The notes under the pieces are model-generated. The model saw only the letters and a program-made list of their open reading frames with translations. It ran no database searches and had not been told where the DNA came from. The position numbers were made by a program, and so were the translations under genes. Below, piece after piece: positions 36,567 to 47,182 of a stretch of 64,000 nt of DNA; the first letter of the stretch is position 1; each line of letters starts with the position of its first letter. Source of the DNA: Amylibacter marinus (GTDB taxonomy: Bacteria; Pseudomonadota; Alphaproteobacteria; Rhodobacterales; Rhodobacteraceae); the NCBI RefSeq assembly GCF_030160015.1, contig NZ_BSNN01000002.1:682001-746000 (forward strand), in the 5' to 3' direction.

Positions 36567-39149
36567 TCATTTTTTTGCCACATTTTTGAGTAATTGCGCC
36601 TGTGCGGCGGCCAATCTGGCGATTGGAGTCGAGAATGGAGAGCAAGAAACATAGTCGAATCCGGCCTCTGCACAGAATTTTACCGATTCGGGATCGCCCC
36701 CATGTTCACCGCAAAGCCCCAACAGAAGATCGGGTTTATCCGCCCTACCCCGCTCAGCCGCCATTAGTAATAACTCGCCCACACCATCCACATCTAACGA
36801 GCGAAACGGGTCCTCTGGGAAAACATTCAGATTGACATATTCGCGCATAAACCGCCCCGCGTCATCGCGGCTAAGACCATAGGTCATTTGGGTCAGGTCA
36901 TTGGTGCCAAAGCTCATGAATTCACAAGAGCGCGCGATATCGCGCGCGCGCAAGGCCGCACGCGGGGTTTCCACCATGACGCCCAGCTTGTAATCCAGCG
37001 CAACGCCGCGTTCGGACTGTACGGCCGAGGCAATGGCATCGATACGCGATTTAACCAGCTCTACCTCGTGATTGGCCGACACCAAAGGCACCATGATTTC
37101 TGGGGTAATGCTGCGCCCCGTGGCATTGGTAAATTCAAGTGCGGCCTCGAATATCGCGCGGGCCTGCATATCGTAAATTTCTGGCACCGTAATGCCAAGA
37201 CGCACGCCGCGCATACCTAGCATCGGGTTGAATTCCGAAAGTTCCTCGATACGCGCGCTGACCTTTGAGGACGGGATGCCCATGGCATCGGCCAAGGCCT
37301 TTTGTTGCGCGCGGGTGGTGGGCAGGAACTCGTGTAGTGGCGGGTCAAGCAGGCGAATACAGACCTGTGCCCCATTCATCAGCGCGAATATCTCTTGGAA
37401 ATCGCCACGTTGCATAGGCAACAATAGGTTCAGCGCATCGATACGATCTTCGGCTTTGTCTGCGAAGATGAGTTCGCGCATCACCGTAAGGCGCCCCGGG
37501 TCGTAGAACATATGTTCTGTGCGCACCAGTCCAATTCCATCAGAACCAAAGGCCAGCGCCATACGCACATCCTGGGGGGTGTCAGCATTACAACGCACAC
37601 CCATCTCACGCACCTCGTCTGCCCATGCCAAAAATTGGCGAAACGGGCCATCGAATTTGGGCTCGACCAGACCGGCCGCGCCCCAGAATATTTGCCCTGT
37701 TGATCCATCCAGCGTGATAACGGTGCCCTCTTTTAGGGTTTGGCCATCGGGTAATGTGATGGTTTTGGATCGTTTATCCACCGAGATATCCTCGGCGCTA
37801 ACAACACAGGGTAGACCAAGGGTGCGCGCCACCACAGCCGCGTGGCTATTGATGCCCCCGCGTTCGGTTAGGATAGCATTGGCCGAATGCATGCCGCGGA
37901 TATCATCAGGACTGGTTTCAACACGCACAAGGATAGAGGCCTCGCCGCGGGCCTGTGCCGCGACGGCGGCCGGAGAGGAGAAGACGATTTTTCCGCTGGC
38001 GGCGCCGGGGCTGGCACCGATCCCCATGGCCAGCTGCTTTGGGGCGGCCTTGGGGTCGATTTGGGCGTGCAGGACCTCGGAAAGGTTGCGCGGGGCTACG
38101 CGGGCCAACGCCTGATCGCGGCTGATCAGCCCCAGTTCCACCAGATTAACCGCAATGGCGATGGCCGCACGCACGTTGCGTTCGGCTGGGGTGGCATCCA
38201 ACAGCCAGACTTGGCCGTCCTCGACGGTAAATTCCACCTGCATTTCATCGCGGTAAATTTCGCGCACCTGTGCGCCGTAGCGTTGCAATAGCATAAAGGA
38301 TTCTGGGCAAGCCTCTTCCAGCGAGGGGCCGCGCTTGTCTTGGGCCAGATACTGTGCCGTTTTGGTGGTATCCATGGCATCCCTGCCCTGTGATTGCCCT
38401 AGATAGCGGCCAGACAGGTTCACCGTGCCTGTGGTGGGGGATACGAATTGGGCAATGCCAGATCCGAATTCACCCTTGCCAATACCCAGCACCATTTCCT
38501 GAACCAACAGCCCCAATCCCGCATCCGCAGGGGCCCCGCGCGCGGCGCGCAGGATCCGCCCGCTGGCACCATTCCATGCATTGGCCATTGAGCGTAGTGC
38601 TTGGCGCAACTGATCTTCGGGGTCCTGCGGGAAAGGCATATCCATTTCAGATTCGTAATAGGCCAAAGAGTGCGCAAGGGCGGTGGCAGAATCGGTGCCC
38701 GCATCGGTTTTAGATCGATCAAGGATCGCATCGAAATCTTCTGCATCAAGGCGCGCCACATTGATCGCAAACCCCTGTACAAAGCGCAAATAGAAGGCAT
38801 CGGCGGCCTCTTGGCCCAGCGTGTCGATCAAATCCTTGTGGCGCGCGGCGTTCATGCCGATATTCAACAAGGTTTCGGGCCCACCCCAATCGCGGTTAAT
38901 CGGGCTAACACGCAGGGAAACCATAACCCCGTTTTTCAAGGCGGTGCTGACGGGCCATGATTCTGGAAATTCGCCGCGGCCAAATTTGCGCACGGTATCC
39001 GCCGCAAAGGCCCAACCATTGGGAATAGGCAAATTAGCCCGCAACAGCTCTACTGCGGCGGCGGCGCGTGCGCCGTATACCGATACCGGCACTTCGGCTG
39101 TGGCGCTAAGGGCGACGCAATCTGGGTATGTTTCTTGGGTTCCGTCCAT
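36567..39149 (-). CDS. Pyruvate phosphate dikinase-like protein with divergent N-terminal domain
   Basis: 860 residues from the ATG at 39149, which has GGAGG five bases upstream. The central phospho-histidine domain has ILTERGGINSHAAVVARTLGLPCVV, and the C-terminal PEP/pyruvate barrel is well kept (GIGLVRTEHMFYDP, MLGMRGVRLGI, EIMVPLVS, MSFGTNDLTQMTYGLSRDD, GLCGEHGGDP). The N-terminal ATP-grasp part is divergent: the usual SMPGMMDTVLNLG is replaced by SPINRDWGGPETLLNIGMN. PPDK makes PEP from pyruvate with ATP and phosphate. The family assignment is firm for the C-terminal half; full activity is uncertain. It lies downstream of glyS. Confidence 0.85.
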   Translation of the reverse strand: MDGTQETYPDCVALSATAEVPVSVYGARAAAAVELLRANLPIPNGWAFAADTVRKFGRGEFPESWPVSTALKNGVMVSLRVSPINRDWGGPETLLNIGMNAARHKDLIDTLGQEAADAFYLRFVQGFAINVARLDAEDFDAILDRSKTDAGTDSATALAHSLAYYESEMDMPFPQDPEDQLRQALRSMANAWNGASGRILRAARGAPADAGLGLLVQEMVLGIGKGEFGSGIAQFVSPTTGTVNLSGRYLGQSQGRDAMDTTKTAQYLAQDKRGPSLEEACPESFMLLQRYGAQVREIYRDEMQVEFTVEDGQVWLLDATPAERNVRAAIAIAVNLVELGLISRDQALARVAPRNLSEVLHAQIDPKAAPKQLAMGIGASPGAASGKIVFSSPAAVAAQARGEASILVRVETSPDDIRGMHSANAILTERGGINSHAAVVARTLGLPCVVSAEDISVDKRSKTITLPDGQTLKEGTVITLDGSTGQIFWGAAGLVEPKFDGPFRQFLAWADEVREMGVRCNADTPQDVRMALAFGSDGIGLVRTEHMFYDPGRLTVMRELIFADKAEDRIDALNLLLPMQRGDFQEIFALMNGAQVCIRLLDPPLHEFLPTTRAQQKALADAMGIPSSKVSARIEELSEFNPMLGMRGVRLGITVPEIYDMQARAIFEAALEFTNATGRSITPEIMVPLVSANHEVELVKSRIDAIASAVQSERGVALDYKLGVMVETPRAALRARDIARSCEFMSFGTNDLTQMTYGLSRDDAGRFMREYVNLNVFPEDPFRSLDVDGVGELLLMAAERGRADKPDLLLGLCGEHGGDPESVKFCAEAGFDYVSCSPFSTPIARLAAAQAQLLKNVAKK

Positions 39150-39283
39150 TTGGGCCTCCGGGGGATAGGCTACGCATTGGGATAGGCTACGCATTTGCGT
39201 ATCAATAGAACAGAGCAAAATGAAAATCATATTTATTCTGTGGCGTTCAAGCCAGAGAATGGCACTGGGGGATAATACAAATC

Positions 39284-39313
39284 GGACGCGAACAGGTGCA
39301 CCTATCCGCGTCC
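39284..39313. other. Two-tier hairpin in the glyS-PPDK gap
   Basis: GGACGCG and CGCGTCC enclose an inner palindrome AGGTGCACCT. No strong T run follows on either strand, so it is a weak terminator at best. It is the only structure seen in the 321-bp gap 39150-39470. Confidence 0.45.
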
Positions 39314-39470
39314 TTACAAAATGGGTGTTTGGGTGGAAACCCCCATTTGTTCCATCTTCATTGAGATCCTGGGGAAATCAATGAAAAGTGGCATTGCCCC
39401 TGATTTTGTCAATGTCGCTGAATTTGGACAAATTTATGGCCCTTGTTTGGCGGAACCGAGGCAGGCGCGA

Positions 39471-41543
39471 TTATCCTTCTATTTTTTCGAAGGCGGCAAC
39501 GCTGTTCATAACACTGCGGATGCGATTCAGCAGGCACAGCCGATTTCGACGCAGGATTTCCGAATCTGCGTTCACCTGAACATGCTCGAAAAACCCATCA
39601 ATCGGTGCGCGCAGAGCGGCCAAAGCGGCCATAGCGGCGGTGAAATCCTCGGCTTTGATGGCGCCATCCAGCAGGGGCTGGGCGGTATCAAGGGCGCTGA
39701 ACAGCGCTTTTTCGGCATCGTCCTCGGCCAATTTTGCCTCTGGGTCTAATTCATAGAATACCCCGTCTTTTTTCTCTTCGGCCGTGAGGATATTATTGGC
39801 GCGCTTAAAGCCCTGAAGCAGGTTCTCGCCATCTGCGCTGTCACGGAAACCTTGCAATGCACGGGCACGATTAACCAAGAGTGAGAAATCATCGTTACGT
39901 GGCATGGCAAGGCAGGCGTCGATCACGTCATGTTTGATGCCGGCATCTTTTAGGTAGACCTTTAGGCGGTCGTGGAAGAAGGAGAGGAGGTTGTCTAAAT
40001 CAACTGCCCCACCGCCCCCAGCTAGAGTCTGGGCACCCAGCCACTTCAGAAGGTCAACCCGAACACTATTTTCCAAGATCAATCGAATAACCCCCAATGC
40101 TGCGCGGCGCAGGGCGAAGGGGTCCTTGGATCCTGTGGGTTTTTCATCAATCGCCCAGAAACTTGTTAGTGTATCCAGTTTGTCCGCCATCGCTACGGCT
40201 ACGGAAACAGGAGCGCTTGGCACTGTGTCTGTCGGCCCAAGGGGGGAATAATGTTCCTCGGATGCCGCGCCAATTTCATCCGGCAACCCAGCCTCGGCGG
40301 CATAGTAACGCCCCATCAGCCCTTGGAGCTTGGCGAATTCGCCAACCATTTCTGATGACAGGTCTGCCTTGGCCAATTTTGCGGCCTTCGCGGCCAGATC
40401 AGCATCAGCACCGACAATCGGGGCCAGTTCGCGGGCGAGTTTGGCGATGCGGTCAATCCGCTCTGCCTGTGTGCCCAGCTTGTTATGGAAGGTTACGTTG
40501 GTCAGCTTATCTGCCCAAACGTCCATGCCTGCCTTGGCAATACGCAGATCGTTTTCCCAGAAGAATTTCGCATCAGACAGACGCGCAAACAGCACCTTTT
40601 GGTTCCCCGCAAGGATGGTGGCGCCATTGTCCGCAGTGGTGCGGTTGGCCACGGTGATGAATTTTTCAATTTGGCCGGTTTTGGCATTTTTCACCGAGAA
40701 AAATTTCTGGTGTTCGCGCATAGATGTGATCAAAACTTCGGGTGGTAGGTTCATGAAATCAGGTGCGATATCGCCCATCAAGACCACTGGCCATTCCACC
40801 AGCCCTGCGACTTCGGCCAGCAATGCGCTGTCTTCGACCAATTCCAAACCTGCGGCGAAGGCCATGTTCTTGGCATCTTCCCAGATATGTTCGGCGCGCT
40901 CTTCGCTGTCGAGCATCACAAAGGCTGATTTCAGCTCTGTTTGGTACTGGGCGAAGCTTTTTACAGAAAACCACTGTGGCGCCAAGAAGCGATGCCCCGC
41001 GGTTAGATTGGCGGATTCGATGCCATCGATTTCAAAGTCAACGATCTCGGCGCCGTCTTCGGCGGATAGAATACACAGGATCGAATGCAAGGGGCGCACC
41101 CAGCGCAAAGAACTACTGCCCCAGCGCATGGATTTGGGCCAGGGGAAATTGCGGATAATTTGAGGCAGAACCTCGGCCAAAATCTCGGATGCTGTGCGCC
41201 CCGGCTTTTGCATCACTGCATAATAGGTTTGGCCCTTTTTATCATCGCGGATTTCCAGCTGATCCTTGGTAAGGCCAACGCCGCGCAGGAATCCATTCAG
41301 CGCCTGCTCTGGGGCATCAACGCGCGGGCCTTTGCGTTCCTCGGTTAGGTCTGGGGATTTATCCAGCAGGCCATCGATGGTCAGGCACAGGCGGCGCGGT
41401 GTAGAGAGCGCCCCTGCATCCGCATAGGTGATACCGGCATCCACCAAGGCATCTGTGACCAGTTTTTTCAGGTCAGCCGCCGCGCGGGCCTGCATACGGG
41501 CGGGGATTTCTTCGGAAAAGAGTTCAAGCAGTAAGTCAGCCAT
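39471..41543 (-). CDS. glyS: Glycyl-tRNA synthetase beta subunit
   Basis: 690 residues, full length. With GlyQ it forms the alpha2-beta2 bacterial enzyme that charges tRNA-Gly; the beta subunit holds the HD-like and anticodon-binding domains. The N-terminus ([25 protein letters not shown]) and inner segments EALISMREHQKFF-like (ITSMREHQKFFSVKN), LSDAKFFWENDL and DKLDTLTSFWAIDEKPTGSKDPFALRRAALGVIRL are diagnostic. It shares one base with the DUF6446 gene and is translated from the same operon as glyQ. Confidence 0.97.
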   Translation of the reverse strand: MADLLLELFSEEIPARMQARAAADLKKLVTDALVDAGITYADAGALSTPRRLCLTIDGLLDKSPDLTEERKGPRVDAPEQALNGFLRGVGLTKDQLEIRDDKKGQTYYAVMQKPGRTASEILAEVLPQIIRNFPWPKSMRWGSSSLRWVRPLHSILCILSAEDGAEIVDFEIDGIESANLTAGHRFLAPQWFSVKSFAQYQTELKSAFVMLDSEERAEHIWEDAKNMAFAAGLELVEDSALLAEVAGLVEWPVVLMGDIAPDFMNLPPEVLITSMREHQKFFSVKNAKTGQIEKFITVANRTTADNGATILAGNQKVLFARLSDAKFFWENDLRIAKAGMDVWADKLTNVTFHNKLGTQAERIDRIAKLARELAPIVGADADLAAKAAKLAKADLSSEMVGEFAKLQGLMGRYYAAEAGLPDEIGAASEEHYSPLGPTDTVPSAPVSVAVAMADKLDTLTSFWAIDEKPTGSKDPFALRRAALGVIRLILENSVRVDLLKWLGAQTLAGGGGAVDLDNLLSFFHDRLKVYLKDAGIKHDVIDACLAMPRNDDFSLLVNRARALQGFRDSADGENLLQGFKRANNILTAEEKKDGVFYELDPEAKLAEDDAEKALFSALDTAQPLLDGAIKAEDFTAAMAALAALRAPIDGFFEHVQVNADSEILRRNRLCLLNRIRSVMNSVAAFEKIEG

Positions 41544-42421
41544 TAGTTTTCAACCTTTTGGTGCCACGCAACGGCGCGCCCGTTGGGGTAAACGGCAATG
41601 ATGCGATCATAGCCGGGAATAATATCATGTTGCCCCAATAGGGCCATTGCTTCGCCGCTGGCGATATCTTGGGCGATTTGCCCGTGATCGAAACAGTCCA
41701 TAGGGCTGCGGGTTTTACGCGGTGATGCGTGATCAGCGATTACATATGTTTCGCTTAGCAGGCCAAAGGACATAGGCGTGTCAAAGCAGGCAAAGAACTC
41801 TTTGCCGTTGGTGGAATAGCTGGTTACGGGGTCTGACCCGATCAGCATGTCATCCAGCGTACCACCAATAACCGAGGTAAGGCGCAGGGTGAAAATATCT
41901 GCGTTTCGATCGCGCATCACGTTTTTGTCTTCGGCACCTTCGGGTACGGGGCATCCATCGGGCAATGGATCGCCGGAAAAATGTGCCGTGCCGCAAGAAT
42001 TGGTCTGGCGCCACATAAAGGCACGGCCGTCCTCGTATTGCGCAATAAAGCGGTCAAACCCAAAGGGTTCGTTCTCTTGGGCCAGAATTGCCGTGGCATT
42101 GCCCGCCTGCAGGTCTGCGCCGATTTCTTTGGCATCGAAGCATTTAAAGAAATTTGGTGCGATCAGCGGCGTTGCGATATCCTTGTATTCATCGGTCGGG
42201 AAGTAATCCCAATCCACATCAAAACAGGCCCGCATTTTAAGGGGTGAGGTATCCGCATCAATCCCGCGATAGTTTTTAACAGGGAAGGCATCACCATAGG
42301 CCATGATTTCAGTCACATCGGTGATTTCGTTGTAATAGGCATTTTGGATGCTATACCACAGCCCTGCGCCCATAGCGCCCGCCGCCAGAAGTAATCCGCC
42401 CATCAGAACCGATCCTTTCAT
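41543..42421 (-). CDS. DUF6446-type protein between glyQ and glyS
   Basis: 292 residues from the ATG at 42421, which overlaps the glyQ stop as ATGA. One N-terminal membrane helix ([21 protein letters not shown]) is followed by a soluble region with paired cysteines. The region contains two similar halves, each with an F..CFD segment and a later GFDR or [17 protein letters not shown] segment, which suggests internal duplication. The N-terminus in-membrane with an exported body is the likely topology. The function is unknown. Its place inside the glycyl-tRNA synthetase operon is typical for Rhodobacterales. Confidence 0.75.
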   Translation of the reverse strand: MKGSVLMGGLLLAAGAMGAGLWYSIQNAYYNEITDVTEIMAYGDAFPVKNYRGIDADTSPLKMRACFDVDWDYFPTDEYKDIATPLIAPNFFKCFDAKEIGADLQAGNATAILAQENEPFGFDRFIAQYEDGRAFMWRQTNSCGTAHFSGDPLPDGCPVPEGAEDKNVMRDRNADIFTLRLTSVIGGTLDDMLIGSDPVTSYSTNGKEFFACFDTPMSFGLLSETYVIADHASPRKTRSPMDCFDHGQIAQDIASGEAMALLGQHDIIPGYDRIIAVYPNGRAVAWHQKVEN

Positions 42422-43350
42422 GGCGCTGCCCCGCCTGCCTCGGTTTGCACAAATGCATCCGCGCAAAGTTTGGCCAAGGCGCGCACGCGCCCGATATAGG
42501 CCTGTCGTTCGGTAACCGAAATCACACCGCGTGCATCCAACAGGTTAAACACGTGGCTAGCCTTGATGCATTGATCATAGGCGGGGTGCGCCATGATGAT
42601 TTTAGCGCCGGTTTTGGGGTCTTCATGTGGGGTGTCGATGATGCGCTGGCATTCGGCCTCGGCATCTTTGAAATGCTGAAGCAATGTGTCTGTATCGGCA
42701 ACATCGAAGTTCCAGCGCGAATATTCTTGCTCTGTTTGTTTGAACACATCCCCGTATTTCAACGCGATGGCCGCGTCCGGGTCATTGAATGGCATGTCCA
42801 TCACGTGATCCACACCCAGCACATACATGGCCAGGCGTTCCAGCCCGTAGGTCAGCTCGCCAGAGACTGGCTTGCAGTCGTGCCCACCAACCTGTTGGAA
42901 ATAGGTGAACTGCGATACCTCCATGCCATCGCACCAGACCTCCCAGCCAAGGCCCCATGCGCCCAAGGTTGGGCTTTCCCAATCATCCTCTACAAAACGG
43001 ATATCGTGCATTTCCATATCAATGCCGATCGCATTCAGTGAACCGAGATACAGGTCTTGCAAGTTCGGGGGGCTGGGTTTGATCAGCACTTGGTATTGGT
43101 AATAGTGCTGTAAACGGTTCGGGTTTTCGCCATAGCGCCCATCGGTGGGGCGGCGCGAGGGCTGAACATAGGCCGCGGCCCATGGTTTATTGCCCAATGC
43201 CCGCAGGGTCGTTGCTGGGTGAAATGTACCCGCGCCGACCTCCATATCATAGGGTTGCATGATCGCGCAGCCGTTCTCGGCCCAGTAATTCTGCAGGCGC
43301 AAAATAATTTCTTGGAAGCTGCGGGGTTTTGACGATGCTGTTTGTGCCAT
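42418..43350 (-). CDS. glyQ: Glycyl-tRNA synthetase alpha subunit
   Basis: 310 residues. The catalytic class II subunit that activates glycine and charges tRNA-Gly together with GlyS. Diagnostic stretches are [31 protein letters not shown] near residue 12, [24 protein letters not shown] near 54, [18 protein letters not shown] near 122 and [33 protein letters not shown] near 143. It is the first gene of the operon glyQ-DUF6446-glyS. Confidence 0.98.
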   Translation of the reverse strand: MAQTASSKPRSFQEIILRLQNYWAENGCAIMQPYDMEVGAGTFHPATTLRALGNKPWAAAYVQPSRRPTDGRYGENPNRLQHYYQYQVLIKPSPPNLQDLYLGSLNAIGIDMEMHDIRFVEDDWESPTLGAWGLGWEVWCDGMEVSQFTYFQQVGGHDCKPVSGELTYGLERLAMYVLGVDHVMDMPFNDPDAAIALKYGDVFKQTEQEYSRWNFDVADTDTLLQHFKDAEAECQRIIDTPHEDPKTGAKIIMAHPAYDQCIKASHVFNLLDARGVISVTERQAYIGRVRALAKLCADAFVQTEAGGAAP

Positions 43351-43481
43351 AACGGGGCCTTTGCGGATTTGTTTGCGCCTTACTAGGCAAAGAAGCCTAG
43401 GGGGTCAATTCAATCTGGTGCGCCCTGTGCTTGCCTGATTGAATTGACGATGGTTTTCCTAAATTGACGAAAAAAACAACC

Positions 43482-44909
43482 CTAGCGATCCAAAACCTTT
43501 TCTAGCCGCGCTCCCTGCTCTACCACCGCCTCAATCAGCACATCCAAATCACTCTCTTGGGTGCGGTGATTGGTGATATTTACACGGATCGCCGTCTCGC
43601 CATTCAGCACAGTGGTAGAGGGCACCGCAACGCCGCTTTCTTGGAGGGCAATCACGATTTCTGTGTTCAGTATATCCATATCCACCCGATCAGAGGTATA
43701 GCGGAAGCAATTGATGTTCAGCGGGGTTGGAGCCATGGGTTGCAGGCGCTCATGGGCCACGATCCGCGCCCGCAGCGCCCCTGCCAATGCGATATTGCGA
43801 TCAATGGTGGCGCCCAGCGCATCAAAACCGTGTTCCACCAAATGCGCCCAGACCTTTAGGGCACGAAAGCCGCGCGACAGCTCTGGGCCGTAGTCCACTG
43901 CCCAAAAGGCGCCCCCCGCCAGTCCGCGCTCGGTGCCGCGCAGATATTCCGCACGATCAGAGAACGAGGCGCGGTGTGCGGCATCGTTGCGGATCAAAAC
44001 AAGGCCCGCCTCGTAGTTCACCTGGAACCACTTGTGGAAATCAAAGGCCAAGCTGTCGGCGCGCGCAATACCCGTTAGGCGATCCGCCGCGGCTGTGCCC
44101 AGACGCCCTGCCGCCCCAAAAGCACCATCAACATGGAACCATAGTTTATGTTCTGCGGCGATATCGGCGATGGTTTCTAGATCATCAATCGCGCCCATGT
44201 TCACCGCCCCCGCAGTGCCCGCCACCAGAAAGGGTTGATGCCCTGCGGCCACGTCGGCCTCGATTTGTGCGATCAGCGCATCCGTATCCATTTCAAAAGC
44301 ATCGTTACAGGGCACAAGGCGCAAGGAGTCCGTGCCCAAGCCCAAGAGGTCAAACGCTCGTTTGATACAAGAATGCGCCTGATTAGATGTATAGCCAACC
44401 AGCCGCCCCTGCGGCACCCCGCGGATTGATGCCAGCGCATTGGCCTGATCACGCGCAGTTTTCAGCGCAACCACAGTAGCCAAAGAGGTACCAGACACAA
44501 TCAAGCCTGATGCAGTTTCCCCAAATCCCATGACATCGGCGCACCAGTTGATCACCTGTTTTTCCACCACGGGGGCCACATGATTACGGCCACCTGCATT
44601 CACATTCATCGCCGCCGCGATAATGTCGGCTAAAACCCCAGAGGGTGCCCCCGCCCCATGCACCCAGCCGAAAAACCGTGGGTGGGTATTGCCCACGCCA
44701 TAGGGCAGGATAGCGCGCAGGATTTGATCCACATCACCACCGCCGCGCGGCAGGGGTTGTTCTATCTGTGCCTTCAGCTGATTGGGCAGTGGCGTCCATA
44801 CGCGGCCCTGATCGGCGGTGCTCATCTTGTCTAGGCTGTCATCCAGCAGTGCATGTGCGCGAGCGCGAAACTCATCCCAATTTTTGGGATCCAAATCACC
44901 AGTTGTCAC
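43482..44909 (-). CDS. PLP-dependent (aromatic-L-amino-acid-type) decarboxylase
   Basis: 475 residues from a GTG at 44909 with AGAGGA eight bases upstream. Fold type I group II decarboxylase features: HPRFFGWVHGAGAPSGVLADI near residue 76, HIAPVVEKQ-like HVAPVVEKQVINW near 110, TSNQAHSCIKRAF near 173, WFHVDGAFGAAGRL near 258, and the PLP lysine in DSLAFDFHKWFQVNYEAG near 290. It decarboxylates an aromatic or acidic amino acid to an amine; which one is not evident. Only four bases separate it from the trkH stop, so it is likely to be co-transcribed. Confidence 0.88.
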   Translation of the reverse strand: MTTGDLDPKNWDEFRARAHALLDDSLDKMSTADQGRVWTPLPNQLKAQIEQPLPRGGGDVDQILRAILPYGVGNTHPRFFGWVHGAGAPSGVLADIIAAAMNVNAGGRNHVAPVVEKQVINWCADVMGFGETASGLIVSGTSLATVVALKTARDQANALASIRGVPQGRLVGYTSNQAHSCIKRAFDLLGLGTDSLRLVPCNDAFEMDTDALIAQIEADVAAGHQPFLVAGTAGAVNMGAIDDLETIADIAAEHKLWFHVDGAFGAAGRLGTAAADRLTGIARADSLAFDFHKWFQVNYEAGLVLIRNDAAHRASFSDRAEYLRGTERGLAGGAFWAVDYGPELSRGFRALKVWAHLVEHGFDALGATIDRNIALAGALRARIVAHERLQPMAPTPLNINCFRYTSDRVDMDILNTEIVIALQESGVAVPSTTVLNGETAIRVNITNHRTQESDLDVLIEAVVEQGARLEKVLDR

Positions 44910-44913
44910 GGTA

Positions 44914-46362
44914 TTATCCTCTCCAGAAGGTGGCGGTGAACAAAACGTATACCGCCATTAACTCTAGCCGCCCGATCAACATGCCTGCGGCCAATATCCA
45001 TTTTGCATTATCATTCAGCCCAGCGAAATTCCCCGCAGGCCCGATTTCAGAACCAAGGCCTGGTCCAATATTGGCCAGGGCCGCCGCGGCCCCCGAGATA
45101 GATGTGATGGTGTTTAGGCCCGTCATGCCCAGCGCCACCGCCAAAACCGCCAGCGTCACCAGAAACAACACCAGAAAGGCCATCACAGACGAGACCACAT
45201 CTTCTTGGACTGTTGTTTTATTATAGCGTGGCTTAAAGATGCCATGCGGGCTGTGAATTCTCTTAATCTGTGCAGAAATAGACGCAAACAGCAATTGAAA
45301 ACGGAAAATCTTGATCGAACAGGTGGTAGAGCCCGCACAACCGCCTATCAGGCCAATCAGAAAGAAGAAAGTAATGGGAAAGGCCCCCCATGTCATATAG
45401 TCAGCGCTGGCATAGCCCGTGCCCGTAAGGATCGACACCCCATTAAAGGCGGCCTTGCGTAGGGCAAACTCGAACGAGTTGGTGATAAAATACCACCGCC
45501 AAGCCACCAATATGCCGACCACAATCACCAACGTATAGATGAAGCCACGAATTTGCGGATCGGCCCAGATCGGGCGCACCGATCCGCCCAGCAATTGCAC
45601 ATAGCGCACAAAAGGCAAGGCTGCGAGGATCATAAACACCACCGCGATATATTCAGCCGCCGCCCCCAGATCACCAAATGAGTTATCATAATTAGCAAAG
45701 CCGCCCGTTGCGATGGTGGTCATTGCATGTACCGAGGCATCAAACAGCCCCATACCCGCCATAGAATAGGCCACCATACAAATCAGTGTCAGACACAGGT
45801 AGATCGAGGAGATCGAGCGCGAAATTTCCGCCGCGCGTGGCAGAATTTTACCAAATGTATCAAACCCTTCGGTGCGAAAAATCTGCATCCCCCCCACGCG
45901 CAGAACAGGCAAGAACACCATAGCGACCACAACCACGCCAATTCCCCCGAACCATTGCATCAGCCCGCGCCACAGCAATAAGCCCCGCGGCAGGGTTTCC
46001 AGCCCGGTAAAGACCGTGGAGCCCGTCGTGGTTAGCCCGGACATCGCCTCGAAAAACGCATCGACAAAGCGTGCGTCCGTCGCCCCCCAGACAAAGGGCA
46101 GCGCCCCAAAGACCGGCAGAACCAGCCATACGCCAGTGGTGAGGAAGAAGGTCTGTTGGATATTCAACGTACCTGTCGTGGCATTATGACAGCACAGTGC
46201 AATTGCCCCGCCAATGAGCACCGTGGTGAATGCAGATAGCCCCATCGCCACCCAATTGCCATGGCCGTCGATCAAATCCATAGCCATAGGCAACACCATT
46301 GCACCGCCCAGTGCCATAATAAGAATACCGATTACATAGCCCGCAGGACGTAGATCAAACAT
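44914..46362 (-). CDS. trkH: TrkH-family potassium uptake channel subunit
   Basis: 482 residues from the ATG at 46362, chosen because the first membrane helix begins just after it (GYVIGILIMALGGAMVLPMAM). The four pore-loop/helix repeats are visible, with selectivity loops such as MSGLTTTGSTVF near 105, TIATGGFANYDNS near 215, LTGTGYASADY near 310 and SGAAAALANIGPG near 425. It moves K+ across the inner membrane with a TrkA-type NAD-binding partner that is not in the window. The ribosome site is weak. Confidence 0.93.
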   Translation of the reverse strand: MFDLRPAGYVIGILIMALGGAMVLPMAMDLIDGHGNWVAMGLSAFTTVLIGGAIALCCHNATTGTLNIQQTFFLTTGVWLVLPVFGALPFVWGATDARFVDAFFEAMSGLTTTGSTVFTGLETLPRGLLLWRGLMQWFGGIGVVVVAMVFLPVLRVGGMQIFRTEGFDTFGKILPRAAEISRSISSIYLCLTLICMVAYSMAGMGLFDASVHAMTTIATGGFANYDNSFGDLGAAAEYIAVVFMILAALPFVRYVQLLGGSVRPIWADPQIRGFIYTLVIVVGILVAWRWYFITNSFEFALRKAAFNGVSILTGTGYASADYMTWGAFPITFFFLIGLIGGCAGSTTCSIKIFRFQLLFASISAQIKRIHSPHGIFKPRYNKTTVQEDVVSSVMAFLVLFLVTLAVLAVALGMTGLNTITSISGAAAALANIGPGLGSEIGPAGNFAGLNDNAKWILAAGMLIGRLELMAVYVLFTATFWRG

Positions 46363-46420
46363 AGCTGCAGGTTTGGGATAGGTACGCGGGGGTGTCAAGG
46401 CCCTGCGCACCCGCGATGTA

Positions 46421-47044
46421 TTAGAGTTTGTTGGTTGGATTTCCGATCAGCGACATAAATTCACGTCGCATATCTCGATCACTGTCAAATGCGCCACGCA
46501 TCGCCGAGGTGACCATATTCACCCCATGTTTATGCACACCGCGCGTGGACATGCAGTGATGTTCGCCCTCTAGCACCACGGCAACACCGCGTGGTTTAAG
46601 GGTGTCATTGATGGTATTGGCGATTTGCGCGGTCATCTTTTCCTGTACCTGCATGCGTTTGGCGAATGCATCCACCACGCGGGCCAGTTTAGATATGCCG
46701 ACCACGCGGTCGGTAGGAATATAGGCCACATGGGCGCGCCCGATGATCGGGGCTAGGTGGTGTTCGCAATAGCTCTCGAAGCGGATGTCTTTTAGCAGAA
46801 CCATATCCTGATAACCTTCGACCTCGGAAAAGGTACGCTGCAACATTTCCTCTGGGTCTTGGCCATAGCCCTGAAACCATTCGCCGTAGGCCTTGGTCAC
46901 GCGGCGCGGCGTGTCCAGCAGGCCTTCGCGGTTGGGGTCATCGCCTGCCCAGCGCAATAGGGTGCGTACGGCATCTTCTGCTTCGGCTTGGGTGGGGCGG
47001 ATTACGACGTCATCTTCTTTGATGACTGGTTCATGCTTGGTCAT
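46421..47044 (-). CDS. folE: GTP cyclohydrolase I
   Basis: 207 residues. The first enzyme of folate (and tetrahydropterin) synthesis, forming dihydroneopterin triphosphate from GTP. Zn and active-site motifs are present: [25 protein letters not shown] near residue 104 with the Cys and His ligands, [24 protein letters not shown] near 130, and [18 protein letters not shown] near 168 with the second Cys. AAGGGA precedes the ATG. It is the type IA, Zn-dependent form; a PreQ1 or other riboswitch was not seen upstream. Confidence 0.97.
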   Translation of the reverse strand: MTKHEPVIKEDDVVIRPTQAEAEDAVRTLLRWAGDDPNREGLLDTPRRVTKAYGEWFQGYGQDPEEMLQRTFSEVEGYQDMVLLKDIRFESYCEHHLAPIIGRAHVAYIPTDRVVGISKLARVVDAFAKRMQVQEKMTAQIANTINDTLKPRGVAVVLEGEHHCMSTRGVHKHGVNMVTSAMRGAFDSDRDMRREFMSLIGNPTNKL

Positions 47045-47182
47045 GGGGTTCCCTTTCGGTCTAGTGCCCTTGATAAGTGTTACATGGGGGTTCTAGTGCG
47101 AGTATTCCAGTGGATTGTCAACAATAGCGACATTTTAGGGGCGTAATTGAGAGAAATACCCGAAAATAGAGTGGCGTGCGGG

